Shown in pieces: positions 44,104 through 53,287 of a stretch of 64,000 bases of DNA. Each line of letters starts with the position of its first letter. The first letter of the stretch is position 1. Source of the stretch: Anaerolineae bacterium (GTDB lineage: Bacteria; Chloroflexota; Anaerolineae; Promineifilales; Promineifilaceae); NCBI GenBank assembly GCA_020848035.1, contig JADLAX010000051.1, positions 1 to 64,000 on the forward strand. The letters are read 5' to 3'. Below the pieces are notes generated by a model, which saw only the letters and a list, made by a program, of their open reading frames with translations, ran no database searches and had not been told where the DNA came from. The position numbers were made by a program, and so were the translations under genes.

Positions 44104-44135
44104 GTAATTGAGTAATTGGGTAATTACTCAATTAC
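44104..44135. terminator. bidirectional hairpin between convergent genes
   Basis: The arms GTAATTGAGTAATT and AATTACTCAATTAC are perfect complements. The hairpin lies 6 bases past the stop at 44097 and about 20 bases from the kbl stop at 44156. It is A/T-rich with no long T-run, so its strength as a terminator is uncertain. Confidence 0.55.
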
Positions 44136-44155
44136 TCCGTTACCCAGTTACTTCC

Positions 44156-45337
44156 TTAAATCACGCCCAACTCACGCCCCACCCGGCCAAACACATCCAA
44201 CGCCTCTTCCAAATCGCTCTGGCTGTGCGCCGCTGAGTTCATCACGCGGATGCGGGCTTTGCCCTGCGCCACGGTGGGGTAGCCAATGGCCATGGCAAAC
44301 ACGCCTTCCTCAAACAGCCGCTGGCTAAACTTTTGCGCCAGGGTGGCTTCACCCAGCATCACCGGCACAATGGGTGTCTGGGTAACGCCAGTGTTGAAGC
44401 CCATCGCTTGCATTTCTTGTTTGAAGAGGGCGGCGTTGTTCCACAGCCGCTCGACCAGCTCGGTGGATTCTTGCAGCAGCTCAACAGCGGCCAGGCAAGC
44501 GGCCGTATCCGGCACAGTCAGGGCGCTGGAGAAGAGGAACGGCCGTCCCCGCTGCCGCAGCCAGTCGATGATTGTTTGTTTTCCGGCGACCAGGCCGCCC
44601 ATCACGCCAAACGCCTTGCTGAGGGTACCTACTTCCACGTCCACCCGGCCGTGCAGGCCAAAATGGTCCACGATGCCGCGTCCGCCTTCGCCCAGCACCC
44701 CTTCGCCGTGGGCGTCATCAACCATCAGCAAAATGTCGTGCTCTTCGGCCACCTCGCAAATTTTGTCCAGCGGCGCAATATCGCCGTCCATGCTAAACAC
44801 GCCGTCGGTGACAATGAGGCGACGGCCGTATTCGGTTGTCGCCGCAATCTTGCGGCGCAAATCATCAACGTCGTTGTGAGCGTAGCGCACAATGTCCGCC
44901 CGGCTCAGCCGCGACCCGTCGATGATGCTGGCGTGGTTCAGTTCATCGGAGAAGATGATGTCACCTTTGCCTACCAGGGCCGGAATCGTGGCCAGATTGG
45001 CCGTAAAACCGCTTTGCAGCGTGATGCAGGCCTCAGCCCGCTTAAACGCCGCCAGCTTCTCCTCCAGCTGAATATGCAGCGAATTGGTGCCGGCAATGGT
45101 GCGCACCGCCCCGGGACCCACGCCGTATTGGTCCACGGCATCCTTAACGGCCGTACGCAGCCGGGGATGATTGGCCAATCCCAAATAGTTGTTGGCGCAG
45201 AAGTTAAGCAGGGAACGGCCGTCAATCGTTACGTGGCTATCCATCGGTGATTCAATGGTGCGAATCCGGTTAAACAAGCCCGCCGCTTTTAGGGCGGCCA
45301 GCTCATCATCAATCCAGGCAATGGCTTTGTCAGTCAC
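44156..45337 (-). CDS. kbl: glycine C-acetyltransferase (2-amino-3-ketobutyrate CoA ligase)
   Basis: The 393-residue PLP enzyme belongs to the alpha-oxoamine synthase family and matches KBL best. Visible features: NNYLGLANHPR near the start, YGVGPGAVRTIAGTNSLH, FSDELNHASIIDG, DDAHGEGVLGEGGRGI and the PLP-lysine motif GTLSKAFGVMGG. KBL condenses glycine and acetyl-CoA or, in threonine breakdown, cleaves 2-amino-3-oxobutyrate. Threonine dehydrogenase (Tdh), its usual partner, is not adjacent. GGAG stands before the GTG start. An 8-amino-7-oxononanoate synthase role (BioF) is possible but the motifs fit KBL better. Confidence 0.88.
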   Translation of the reverse strand: MTDKAIAWIDDELAALKAAGLFNRIRTIESPMDSHVTIDGRSLLNFCANNYLGLANHPRLRTAVKDAVDQYGVGPGAVRTIAGTNSLHIQLEEKLAAFKRAEACITLQSGFTANLATIPALVGKGDIIFSDELNHASIIDGSRLSRADIVRYAHNDVDDLRRKIAATTEYGRRLIVTDGVFSMDGDIAPLDKICEVAEEHDILLMVDDAHGEGVLGEGGRGIVDHFGLHGRVDVEVGTLSKAFGVMGGLVAGKQTIIDWLRQRGRPFLFSSALTVPDTAACLAAVELLQESTELVERLWNNAALFKQEMQAMGFNTGVTQTPIVPVMLGEATLAQKFSQRLFEEGVFAMAIGYPTVAQGKARIRVMNSAAHSQSDLEEALDVFGRVGRELGVI

Positions 45338-45370
45338 AAGAACTCTCCTTGGGTTAGTGGGTAGTGGTTG

Positions 45371-45408
45371 GTGGTTAGTGGCGAGTTTTTGAACTAGCCA
45401 CTAACCAC
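45371..45408. repeat. intergenic hairpin GTGGTTAGTGGC...GCCACTAACCAC
   Basis: Twelve-base perfect arms with a 14-base loop lie between the Nif3-like gene stop (45419) and the start of kbl (45337). The loop holds TTTTT. Short 'gtggttagtgg' units just before it suggest a tandem origin similar to the other short-unit repeats of the window. Confidence 0.7.
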
Positions 45409-45418
45409 GAGCACCTAT

Positions 45419-46174
45419 TTACATTTTGGTGGGAAAATCAAAAAAGCGTGTCTCTATGCCAAATTTTTCGGTCAGATGGGCGCCCAGCGCCTGCACGCCA
45501 ACCGTCTCGGTGGCGTAATGTCCGGCAAAAATCACGTTCAGGCCAAAATCAGAGGCGGCCCAGTAGTTGGCGTGGGACGTTTCGCCGGTCAAAAAGGTGT
45601 CGGCGCCCAGGGCTTTGGCCTCGGCCACCTTATCCGCGCCAAAGCCGGAGAGGATGGCCAGCCGCTGCACCGTTTTTGGCCCGTGAGCCAAGACAGTGGC
45701 GCTGGTGTTTAGCTCGGTGTTGATGTGGCGCACCAGGTCGTCCAGGCTGGGCCGGGCGGGCACGTCCCCAACCACGGCGATGGGCACGTTGGTAGGTGAA
45801 TACCACCAGATGGGGTTACTCACGCCGCACAGCCGGGCCAGTACGGCATTGTTGCCCACTTCAGGGTGGGCATCCAGCGGCAGGTGCGCCGCGTACAAAT
45901 TCAGGCCGTGGGCCATCATCTGGCGCACGCGTTCGCCCAGCGGCCCGGCGATGCGTTCGACCTGCCGCCACAGCACGCCGTGATGCACCAACAACATGTC
46001 GGCCTGGTAGGAAACGGCCGTTTCAATAATCACCGGCGACACATCCACCGCCAGGGCAATGCGCTGTACGCGGGTGTTGGCCGTCTCCACCTGCAAGCCC
46101 TGCGGACCATAATCGGCAATGTCGCCAATGCGCAAATAGCTGTCCAAATAATTTACCAATTCAGCGCGATCCAT
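45419..46174 (-). CDS. Nif3-like dinuclear metal-centre protein
   Basis: The 251-residue protein belongs to the NIF3/YbgI family (GTP cyclohydrolase 1 type 2 homologues). DYGPQGLQVE stands at the start, VHHGVLW carries the first metal-binding His pair, and YAAHLPLDAHPEVGNNAVLA follows. The C-terminal FAGHYATETVGVQALG completes the metal site. The biochemical role of the family is unsettled. The ATG at 46174 overlaps the 3' end of the phosphatase gene by 14 bases, with GAGG inside that gene, so the two are translationally coupled. Confidence 0.9.
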   Translation of the reverse strand: MDRAELVNYLDSYLRIGDIADYGPQGLQVETANTRVQRIALAVDVSPVIIETAVSYQADMLLVHHGVLWRQVERIAGPLGERVRQMMAHGLNLYAAHLPLDAHPEVGNNAVLARLCGVSNPIWWYSPTNVPIAVVGDVPARPSLDDLVRHINTELNTSATVLAHGPKTVQRLAILSGFGADKVAEAKALGADTFLTGETSHANYWAASDFGLNVIFAGHYATETVGVQALGAHLTEKFGIETRFFDFPTKM

Positions 46175-46661
46175 CTTCGCCTCGTTTCTGATAATTTTCC
46201 CACGCCAGCTTCTGGATGCGGGGGAAACCTGCCTCAATTAACAGCTCCACCTCAGTGACCATGCGCTCATACTGACGCCGCGAACCGCCATACGGATCGC
46301 GCACGCTGCCACGCTCGTCCACCATTTGCCGCAGCGTGTAGATTTTAGCGCGGTGCGCCGGAAACGCCTCGCGCAGATCCTTTTGGTGCGTTGTCTCCAT
46401 ACACAGCACCAGGTCACACTGTGCCAGCAGGAGCCCGTTCACCCGCTGGGAACAGTGCCTGTGAATATCCAGGCCGCGCTCCTCTAGCAAAGTGACTGAA
46501 AGTTGAGACGCTGGATGCCCACCCTCGGCCCAGGTTCCGGCCGACGAAACGGTCCAATCGATGAAACCCGCTTGCTGAAGCTGGGCGCGCAGCAGCGCCT
46601 CGCCCACGGGCGACCGACAAATGTTGGCTGTACAAACGACAAGAATATGGGGTCCCGACAT
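46161..46661 (-). CDS. low-molecular-weight protein-tyrosine phosphatase
   Basis: The 166-residue protein has the LMW-PTP P-loop CTANICRS (Cys10, Arg16) near the N-terminus, SSAGTWAEGGHPAS and the general-acid loop VRDPYGGS near residue 121. In bacteria such enzymes (Wzb, Etp, YwlE types) dephosphorylate tyrosine or arginine residues, often in exopolysaccharide control. The next gene overlaps it. No tyrosine kinase is seen nearby, so the substrate is open. Confidence 0.92.
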   Translation of the reverse strand: MSGPHILVVCTANICRSPVGEALLRAQLQQAGFIDWTVSSAGTWAEGGHPASQLSVTLLEERGLDIHRHCSQRVNGLLLAQCDLVLCMETTHQKDLREAFPAHRAKIYTLRQMVDERGSVRDPYGGSRRQYERMVTEVELLIEAGFPRIQKLAWENYQKRGEDGSR

Positions 46662-46705
46662 GGTTGGTTTGGGGAGGTAGTCAACCCCGTTGCCGGATAA
46701 AACAA

Positions 46706-46742
46706 TTTCCCCGAAAACGTATGCAGGCTGTTTTCGGGGAAA
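46706..46742 (-). terminator. terminator after hpf
   Basis: Perfect 13-base arms TTTCCCCGAAAAC and GTTTTCGGGGAAA with an 11-base loop are followed on the minus strand by TTGTTTTATC. The element lies 15 bases past the hpf stop at 46757. Confidence 0.85.
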
Positions 46743-46756
46743 CTGCTTAGATTCGG

Positions 46757-47326
46757 TTAGTCAAGGTCTGGTTGGAGCAGACCGTAGTTGCTGTCGCGCC
46801 GCCGGTAAAGCACGTTCACGGCCTGGGCATCGGCATTGTAGAAGACAAAAAAATCGTGACCCAGCAGTTCAATCTGGTCCACGGCCTCTTCTGGGCTCAT
46901 GGGGCGCATGGTAAAACGTTTGGTGCGCACAATGGAAGGCTGGTCTGATTCAACAAGCTCTTCTTCCAGGGGTAGCGGTTCACCCAGCATAGGCTCTTCG
47001 CTGCCGTCACTGCCGCCCCGCCATTTGCTGCGCCGCTTGCCCCGGTAGCGACTGATTTGGCGGTAAAGCTTGTCTACCACGGCATCAATGGAGGCGAACA
47101 TGTCGTTGCTGCGCTCCTCGGCGCGAAGGATGGTGCCCCGGTTGTCGCGGATGGTAATTTGGGCCACCTGCCGTTCGACGGCGCTGCGGGCATTTGTTTC
47201 AGACAAGTCCACGTGTATTTCAGCCAGATTGGGCATATATCTATCGAGTTTTACTGTTTTCTTTTCCACGTAGTTGCGTAACCTAGTGGTGACTTCCATG
47301 TTACGGCCGTTAACTGATAGTTCCAT
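46757..47326 (-). CDS. hpf: ribosome hibernation-promoting factor, long form
   Basis: The 189-residue protein is a long-form HPF (RaiA/YfiA family). The N-terminal S30AE domain (about 1-110) carries VNGRNMEVTTRLRNYV and IHVDLSE. The C-terminal dimerisation domain (about 130-185) carries IVRTKRFTMRPMSPEEAVDQIELLGHDFFVF, of which TKRF and MSPEEA are hallmarks. Long HPF dimerises ribosomes into inactive 100S particles in stress. GGAG stands 8 bases before the ATG. A strong terminator follows. Confidence 0.95.
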   Translation of the reverse strand: MELSVNGRNMEVTTRLRNYVEKKTVKLDRYMPNLAEIHVDLSETNARSAVERQVAQITIRDNRGTILRAEERSNDMFASIDAVVDKLYRQISRYRGKRRSKWRGGSDGSEEPMLGEPLPLEEELVESDQPSIVRTKRFTMRPMSPEEAVDQIELLGHDFFVFYNADAQAVNVLYRRRDSNYGLLQPDLD

Positions 47327-47433
47327 TGTCTAATCTCCCTTTTTGTTAGAAAAGAAATTCTGGTTGTTTACACATCTCTATGATATGAGAAATGATGCAT
47401 TTGCTAAAGTAAATTTGCTCATAAGAAGTGGTG

Positions 47434-48147
47434 CTAAACAGCACGAGCCACACAGTAACCCGAGACTGCTCGCGCGCCTGCGGCAAACAGAGCGTTGGCA
47501 GCGGCCGCCATCGTGGCCCCGGTGGTGCACACATCATCGATCAATAAAACGTGCCGCCCCTGCACACAGTCATCGGCAGAGAAGGCATCTTGCACATTGA
47601 CCAGGCGTTCAACGGCCGTTAACCCCACTTGCGGCGTGGTAAAGCGGGTTCGCTGCAGGGCATGTTCGGCATAGGGCAGCCCAGCCACCTGGCTAAAGGC
47701 CTGCGCCAGCAGCGCCGATTGGTTGTAACCGCGCTTGCGTTCACGCTCGGCGTGCAGGGGAATGGGCAGCACCAGGTCAACCGGCATGTACCACTCGTGC
47801 CAGGCTTCCCCCATCAATTGGGCCAGCGGTTTGGCCAGGCCAAAAGCGCCGTTGTATTTCAGGTTGTGGATTAATTTGGAAGCGGGGTCAGCAAATATGA
47901 CAGCGGCGCGGATTTGTTGGAGGGGTAACGGCCGTTCCCGACAAACAGAACAGCAGTCGGTTGCTTTGGCCACAGGCCGCCCACAGCGGTCACAAAGTGG
48001 TGCCTGCACCCATTGAAGTTGGGCGTGGCAGGCATCACACAGTAATGAACCAGCTTTTTTGCAAGCGCCACAGACCGGTGGAAAAACAAAATTAAGGAGG
48101 GAATCTGCCAGCCCTCTAGCACGACTACGCCAGGTCAAGACTGGCAT
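47434..48147 (-). CDS. comF: ComF family phosphoribosyltransferase-like protein
   Basis: The 237-residue protein has the ComF double zinc ribbon at about 20-65 (CGACKKAG, CDACH, CDRCG, CSVC). A phosphoribosyltransferase-type domain follows, with KRGYNQSALLAQAF and the PRPP loop LLIDDVCTTGATMAAAA near the end. ComF proteins are needed for natural transformation in several bacteria, at or after DNA uptake, perhaps with PriA and recombination functions. Together with the ComEA-like protein at 5663 it suggests that this organism may take up DNA. ATG at 48147; a TTG at 48165 is an alternative. Confidence 0.92.
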   Translation of the reverse strand: MPVLTWRSRARGLADSLLNFVFPPVCGACKKAGSLLCDACHAQLQWVQAPLCDRCGRPVAKATDCCSVCRERPLPLQQIRAAVIFADPASKLIHNLKYNGAFGLAKPLAQLMGEAWHEWYMPVDLVLPIPLHAERERKRGYNQSALLAQAFSQVAGLPYAEHALQRTRFTTPQVGLTAVERLVNVQDAFSADDCVQGRHVLLIDDVCTTGATMAAAANALFAAGARAVSGYCVARAV

Positions 48148-48266
48148 GTGAATCTTTTCAGCCAAAGACTGCTTGACCTTTTATTGAGAAAAACTGTTAA
48201 TAAAACGGACATCAGCCGGAGTTGGCTGCATCTGGTACTACGATTGGGGCATAAAGGGAACGGCGG

Positions 48267-49217
48267 TTAGCCGGTAATGCCACCAAGAGAGTCGTTGCGC
48301 AGCACCTGGAAACCCGCTGGTCCCAACAACACCACAAAGATGGAAGGGAAAATCAGGAAAACCATCGGAAACAACATTTTTACCGGCGCCTGCTGGGCTT
48401 TTTCCTCCGCCCGCTGCCGCCGCCGGACGCGCATCTGCTCAGACTGAATGCGCAAAATCTTACCAATGCCCACACCCAACTGATCGGCCTGCAAAACGGC
48501 CGCAATAAAGCTGGTCACATCAGGCACATCCATGCGGTCAGACATATCACGCAGCGCCTGGCGACGTGATTTCCCAAGCTGCATTTCGTGAATCACCCGG
48601 CCAAACTCGTTGGCTAACGGGTCATCCCATTTTTCATCTACTTTTTGCATAGCCGCGTTAAACGTCAACCCGGCATCCACACAAATCGTCATCAAATCCA
48701 GCGCATCGGGCAGCTTTTTGATGATCGCATCCTTGCGCCGGTCCACCATGGAGCGCAGCAGCATCCAGGGCAAATACCAGCCCAAAACGGCCGAACCCAA
48801 CGTGTAAAGCAGCCGTCGGTTCAACTCAGCGTTGCCCACGCGGGACATCATCAAAAAAACGAGTGCCGCTAAGAAAATGCTAAACACACCACGCACCACA
48901 ATGAAGTCGGCGGCGCGCATATTACGCGGATTTCCAGCCAGTTCCAGCAATCGCGTTGTGCTTTCCAGCGTCTTTTGTGGCGTATAGCGCACCAAAAACT
49001 CGCTGATTCGCCGAATCATGGGCACAAACACACGGTCTGAGAAGGGCAGCGACAGCTCGATTTCTTCGATCGAGACTATTTCTTCCCGCGCCGCAAATTC
49101 ATCAATACGAACGGCCAGGGGATCTTCTTCAGACCGCCGCAGCAGCAGTATGCTGCCGCCCATCAGTAAAATAGCAACAACCACAATAATTAGTAACATG
49201 ATGGGTGTAAGTGTCAT
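48267..49217 (-). CDS. tadC: Tad pilus assembly platform protein TadC
   Basis: The 316-residue membrane protein is a type II secretion F-domain protein. An N-terminal helix (about 5-25) is followed by a cytoplasmic part, two helices (about 105-150), the T2SSF domain (about 160-285) with VDAGLTFNAAMQKV, and a last helix (about 285-305). In the last part, LLFPMVFLIFPSIFVVLLGP is typical of TadC. With TadB it forms the inner-membrane platform for Flp pilus assembly. It is the last gene of the Tad block on the minus strand. Confidence 0.93.
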   Translation of the reverse strand: MTLTPIMLLIIVVVAILLMGGSILLLRRSEEDPLAVRIDEFAAREEIVSIEEIELSLPFSDRVFVPMIRRISEFLVRYTPQKTLESTTRLLELAGNPRNMRAADFIVVRGVFSIFLAALVFLMMSRVGNAELNRRLLYTLGSAVLGWYLPWMLLRSMVDRRKDAIIKKLPDALDLMTICVDAGLTFNAAMQKVDEKWDDPLANEFGRVIHEMQLGKSRRQALRDMSDRMDVPDVTSFIAAVLQADQLGVGIGKILRIQSEQMRVRRRQRAEEKAQQAPVKMLFPMVFLIFPSIFVVLLGPAGFQVLRNDSLGGITG

Positions 49218-49270
49218 AGTTTTGCGATCTCCCGCTCTTTTAGAGGTAGGCGCGGTTTACTTAACGGCCG

Positions 49271-50266
49271 TTACACTTCAATATTTACAATTTTGCTGAT
49301 GGCATACGCCCCAGCCCCAATCATCATCAGGCTAAAGCCAATAACAACCCAGCCGCAAGGGATAATCTGCGGGAAGATCCACGGATCTTCGCGCACCCAC
49401 AGTTCAGAAACGTACTCAGGATTGATCAAAAACAGCACAAAACCCAAGGCAATCGGCAGCAGACTGATAATCCAACCAGACACACGCCCTTGGGCCGTTA
49501 ACGTGCGAATCTCACCCTTAATACGAACACGCTCGCGAATGGTAAAGCTGATCGTGTCTAGCACTTCGGCCAGGTTACCACCAACTTCACGCTGGATGTT
49601 TACGGCCGTAATCACCAAATCCAAATCTTCGCTGGGCACCCGCCGATACATGTTGGCCAACGCCTGTTCAACGCTCAAACCCAGCCGCACTTCCTGCACC
49701 ACTCGCTCAAACTCCACCGAAACCGGGGCTGGCAGCTCAGTCGCAATTGCTTCCATAGACTGCAAAACGCTGTAACCAGAGCGCAGCGCATTTACCCACA
49801 AGTTCAACGTATCGCTTAGCTGACCGTCAAATGCCTGCATGCGCCGTTTGGCCATGGTGCGCACATAAAAACGGGGAACCCGCAGACCAAGGAAAAAACC
49901 GACAATTCCGAGCACCCAGGAATTTTGCTGTGGCAAAATGTAGCCCAGGACAGCGCCTAAAGCCCCACAAATAAAGATGAGAAAGATATACTCAGTGACC
50001 CGCAGTTTGGCATCGGCCCGCGAAATGCGTTCTTTGATCGATTCAAACATGTTGCGGCGGGACAATGCTTTGTCCAACCGATCGGCCATGTCGGGACCAT
50101 CTACCGTGTCTACACTTTCTGGCAGATTTACCCCGACCGTTGTGCTGACAAATTGCTCCATGCGTTCGTCAACGGCCGTTTGACCGCTGGTCATCACCAG
50201 AGCAATCCCCGCACCTAAAATGAACAAAACAGCCAGAGCTGCGGCAACAATCAAAAGTGGAGGCAT
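49271..50266 (-). CDS. tadB: Tad pilus assembly platform protein TadB
   Basis: The 331-residue protein is the second T2SSF platform protein. It has an N-terminal helix (about 3-25), a soluble part, paired helices (about 90-135), the T2SSF domain with LRSGYSVLQSMEAIATELPAP, and the C-terminal AVNIQREVGGNLAEVLDTI segment followed by two helices. The ATG at 50266 follows AGGAG by 7 bases. It lies between cpaF and tadC, the usual order. Confidence 0.93.
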   Translation of the reverse strand: MPPLLIVAAALAVLFILGAGIALVMTSGQTAVDERMEQFVSTTVGVNLPESVDTVDGPDMADRLDKALSRRNMFESIKERISRADAKLRVTEYIFLIFICGALGAVLGYILPQQNSWVLGIVGFFLGLRVPRFYVRTMAKRRMQAFDGQLSDTLNLWVNALRSGYSVLQSMEAIATELPAPVSVEFERVVQEVRLGLSVEQALANMYRRVPSEDLDLVITAVNIQREVGGNLAEVLDTISFTIRERVRIKGEIRTLTAQGRVSGWIISLLPIALGFVLFLINPEYVSELWVREDPWIFPQIIPCGWVVIGFSLMMIGAGAYAISKIVNIEV

Positions 50267-50302
50267 AAACACGCTCCTATGGCATTACACCTATCGTTCA
50301 AT

Positions 50303-51679
50303 TTAACGCCGACGACTACCAATACCAAAGATCGAAGGCGGCAACATGATACCCGCCTCCTGGATCTTCCACATAAATTTTGGTCTCAAACCCGTTGGGC
50401 GTAAACGGCCGATTACCTTGCCGTTCTCAATATTGGTCTGTTCAAAGCGGAAAATTTCAGAGGTCGTGATCACATCACCTTCCATACCCTGAATTTCGCT
50501 GATAGAAGTAACCTTACGAGACCCATCCCGCATACGGTCCTGATGCACAACCAGATGAATCGCCGAGGCGATCTGCTCACGAATAGCCCGATGCGGCAAA
50601 TCCATACCGGCCATCAAAACCATCGTCTCCAAGCGGGATAACATATCCCGCGGCCCATTTGCATGGCCCGTCGCCAGACTACCGTCGTGGCCCGTGTTCA
50701 TCGCCTGCAACATATCCAGCGCTTCACCACCACGAACCTCTCCAACGATGATCCGGTCAGGTCGCATACGCAAAGAGTTGATCACCAAATCCTGAATCGT
50801 TACCGCTCCACGGCCTTCCACGTTGGCATTGCGCGATTCCAAAGTCACCACATGATCCTGACGCAGCTGCAATTCAGCCGCATTTTCAATCGTCACAATG
50901 CGCTCATCATCAGGAATAAAGCCAGAGAGGATGTTTAAAAGCGTAGTCTTGCCCGAACCCGTACCGCCAGAAATCATAATATTTAGTTTGGAAATCACGC
51001 AGGCTTTAAGAAATTCCACGGCCTCAACCGTGATACTGCCAAACTCAATAATGTTCTCAACCGTAAAGGGAATCTTGGAGAAAATACGAATGGTAAGGGT
51101 GGCGCCGTTTAAAGAAATCGGGGGAATAACCGCATTCACACGAGAACCGTCGGGCAAACGAGCATCCACCATCGGCGATCCTTCATCAATACGCCGACCC
51201 AAAGGTGCGACAATACGATCAATGATGCGCAGCAGATGGTCGTTATCCTCAAACGTCACGTTCACACGCTGGATCTTCCCACCGCGCTCAATGTAAACGT
51301 TCTTTGGCCCATTCACCATGATTTCCGTCACGCCATCCATGTGCAAAAACTGCTCAAGCGGACCAAAACCAAGAATTTCAGCCACAATGGCTTCAAACAA
51401 ACGGCGTTTTTCATTTCGGGTCAACACAATACTTTCTTCAGCCAGCATCGACTCAAACATTTCCTGGATGGTCATGCGGACTTCGGCCGTTTGCGTAATA
51501 TCCATACTAGGATCCAGCTCAGCAATCAACCGCTGCTGAATCCGGTTCTTCAAATCTACATAGGCGTCACGTGAACCTACTGCCGGAGAAGCGCGTTTTA
51601 CCCGGAGCTCTTGCAGTTTTGAAGGTTCTGCCTGGGTTGTTGTCTCTTGATTTCTTTCAATACGTTTTAAGAGCGACAC
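50303..51679 (-). CDS. cpaF: Tad/Flp pilus secretion ATPase CpaF (TadA)
   Basis: The 458-residue protein is a secretion ATPase of the CpaF/TadA group. An N-terminal domain (about 30-150) has FGPLEQFLHMDGVTEIMVNGP. The motor carries Walker A GGTGSGKTTLLN at about 238-249, an Asp box, Walker B RPDRIIVGEVRGGEALDMLQ, and the His box TGHDGSLATGHAN. It powers Flp pilus extension and possibly retraction. GGAGG stands 6 bases before the GTG start. The stop of cpaE is only 2 bases upstream, so the two are coupled. Confidence 0.96.
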   Translation of the reverse strand: MSLLKRIERNQETTTQAEPSKLQELRVKRASPAVGSRDAYVDLKNRIQQRLIAELDPSMDITQTAEVRMTIQEMFESMLAEESIVLTRNEKRRLFEAIVAEILGFGPLEQFLHMDGVTEIMVNGPKNVYIERGGKIQRVNVTFEDNDHLLRIIDRIVAPLGRRIDEGSPMVDARLPDGSRVNAVIPPISLNGATLTIRIFSKIPFTVENIIEFGSITVEAVEFLKACVISKLNIMISGGTGSGKTTLLNILSGFIPDDERIVTIENAAELQLRQDHVVTLESRNANVEGRGAVTIQDLVINSLRMRPDRIIVGEVRGGEALDMLQAMNTGHDGSLATGHANGPRDMLSRLETMVLMAGMDLPHRAIREQIASAIHLVVHQDRMRDGSRKVTSISEIQGMEGDVITTSEIFRFEQTNIENGKVIGRLRPTGLRPKFMWKIQEAGIMLPPSIFGIGSRRR

Positions 51680-51681
51680 AG

Positions 51682-52971
51682 TTATCCTCCAGCCTTTTCG
51701 CGACGACTAAAAAGCCGGCCAAATAAACCACTCGATTTTTCCGACTCGGCTTTATTGTTGCTCATTGGCGATTTGCCTTCCATTAATTCCTTTGCAATTT
51801 GATCCGCAATCTTAATGATGGCCAGACTAATCGGCTTCTTTTGATGCTCACCCATCACCATGGGCACACCCTGGTTAGAAGCATCGGTCACGGTAATTTC
51901 ATCATCTGGGATGGTGCCGTAAATCGGCCGTTTTAACGCCTTGCCCACATCGTGAACCGAAATACCTTTACCTTGCTTGCTTTTGGCCCGATTTACAACC
52001 AGCCACACCTTTTGGGTTTCATATTCCAGACTTTCAGCGAGATCAAAAAAGCGGCTTACGTTTTTCAAACTAGATAGATTCTGCTGTGTGATTAAAACAA
52101 TCTTGTCCGCAAAGTCCAATATGGCCAGCGTCTTCTCACTCAGATAAGACGTTGTGTCCACAATAATAAAGTCAAAAGATTCTTTCAATACCCCAAGCAA
52201 TTGTTTAAGGTTTTCCTCAGTCACCACATCGGCCATTTCTGGACGAGGTGGTGCCAAAAGAACATTGAGATTACTGCGATGCACTTGGGAGATACTGCTA
52301 ATCAGTTCCTGGTCCAACTCACTGCCGCGATCACTTAAATCGGCAATGCTGGTCATTGCCTTCATATTGAGCATGACAGAAACATCCCCAAACTGCAAGC
52401 TGCCATCCACCAAAATTGTCCGTCTGCCCCTACGAGCCAGCGCAACGGCCAAGTTAATTGCCGTTGTGGTGCACCCAGCGCCGCCTTTAGGGCTGTAAAC
52501 AGCAATGACATTGCCTTCGGGTGGCGCGATTGGCTCAACGGGGACATGGCTGCTAACCTGGCGGGCCTGCCGTGCAGGCGTGGCGGTAACGGTGGGGCGT
52601 TTATCGTGAACTCGGCGAATGGCCGCAACCAACTCATCGCCGCCAAAGGGTTTGGTTAAAAAATCACGTGCCCCCGCCATCATAGCCCGGCGTAAATAAT
52701 TGGGGTCGCTCTGCACAGACATGATGATGATCTGAACAGACGGAACTGACTCGGTGATTTGTTGGCTGGCACCTATGCCGTCAATGCCCGGCATATTTAT
52801 GTCCATCAAAATGATGTCTGGCTGGTGTTCTTTAGCCATTCTGACGGCTTCTTCACCCGTCCCTGCCTGGCCAATTACTTCTATGTCCGATTCAAACTGT
52901 AGAAGTTTGCGAACATTTTCCCGTGTTTCGGGTAAGTCATCTACAATCAGTACGCGAATATTTCCTGCCAT
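51682..52971 (-). CDS. cpaE: CpaE/TadZ-type protein: receiver domain plus MinD-like ATPase
   Basis: The 429-residue protein starts with an intact receiver domain: acidic pair in VLIVDDLPE, phospho-acceptor Asp57 in ILMDINMPG, Lys in FLTKPFGG. A short linker leads to a MinD/ParA-like ATPase with the deviant Walker A SPKGGAGCTTTAINLA and a LVDGSLQFGDVSVML segment. TadZ/CpaE proteins place the pilus machinery, usually at a pole. Because the receiver looks phosphorylatable, pilus placement could answer to a kinase; the soluble kinase at 53683 is the nearest candidate (inference). ATG at 52971. Confidence 0.93.
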   Translation of the reverse strand: MAGNIRVLIVDDLPETRENVRKLLQFESDIEVIGQAGTGEEAVRMAKEHQPDIILMDINMPGIDGIGASQQITESVPSVQIIIMSVQSDPNYLRRAMMAGARDFLTKPFGGDELVAAIRRVHDKRPTVTATPARQARQVSSHVPVEPIAPPEGNVIAVYSPKGGAGCTTTAINLAVALARRGRRTILVDGSLQFGDVSVMLNMKAMTSIADLSDRGSELDQELISSISQVHRSNLNVLLAPPRPEMADVVTEENLKQLLGVLKESFDFIIVDTTSYLSEKTLAILDFADKIVLITQQNLSSLKNVSRFFDLAESLEYETQKVWLVVNRAKSKQGKGISVHDVGKALKRPIYGTIPDDEITVTDASNQGVPMVMGEHQKKPISLAIIKIADQIAKELMEGKSPMSNNKAESEKSSGLFGRLFSRREKAGG

Positions 52972-53287
52972 TATCTATCCAAAAGGTGATTTGTCTTACG
53001 CTTCTTAAACTGTATGTTGTTTACAGAGTCTTATGCGTTTCTCCAAAGATATTTTACAAACGAGGGAATTAGGAGATGTTGTTAGTTTATATCTACATAA
53101 TATTATGCCCCATAAGCGGGGTTTAGACCATCATACTATGATCCATAACATTGTCAATAGGGGAAGCGGGATACAAAACGCAGGAGATACAAGGGTAAAA
53201 ATAAAAAATTGAGCCCTATCAAATGATAGGGCTCCGGCCTCTAAAAAACAAACAACGAATATGTCTTAGAATGAATATTGCCTGTGA
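52972..53287. other. leader of the Tad ATPase genes, after the flp terminator
   Basis: The 316 bases between the pilin gene and cpaE are A/T-rich and hold the pilin terminator (53211-53234). No further gene is visible. A separate promoter for cpaE-cpaF-tadB-tadC should lie here; I see no confident consensus. Confidence 0.5.
53211..53234 (-). terminator. terminator after flp pilin gene
   Basis: Perfect 11-base arms GAGCCCTATCA/TGATAGGGCTC with a 2-base centre are followed on the minus strand by AATTTTTTATTTTT. The element lies about 54 bases past the pilin stop. Such a terminator lets the abundant pilin message be made in excess of the assembly genes downstream. Confidence 0.92.
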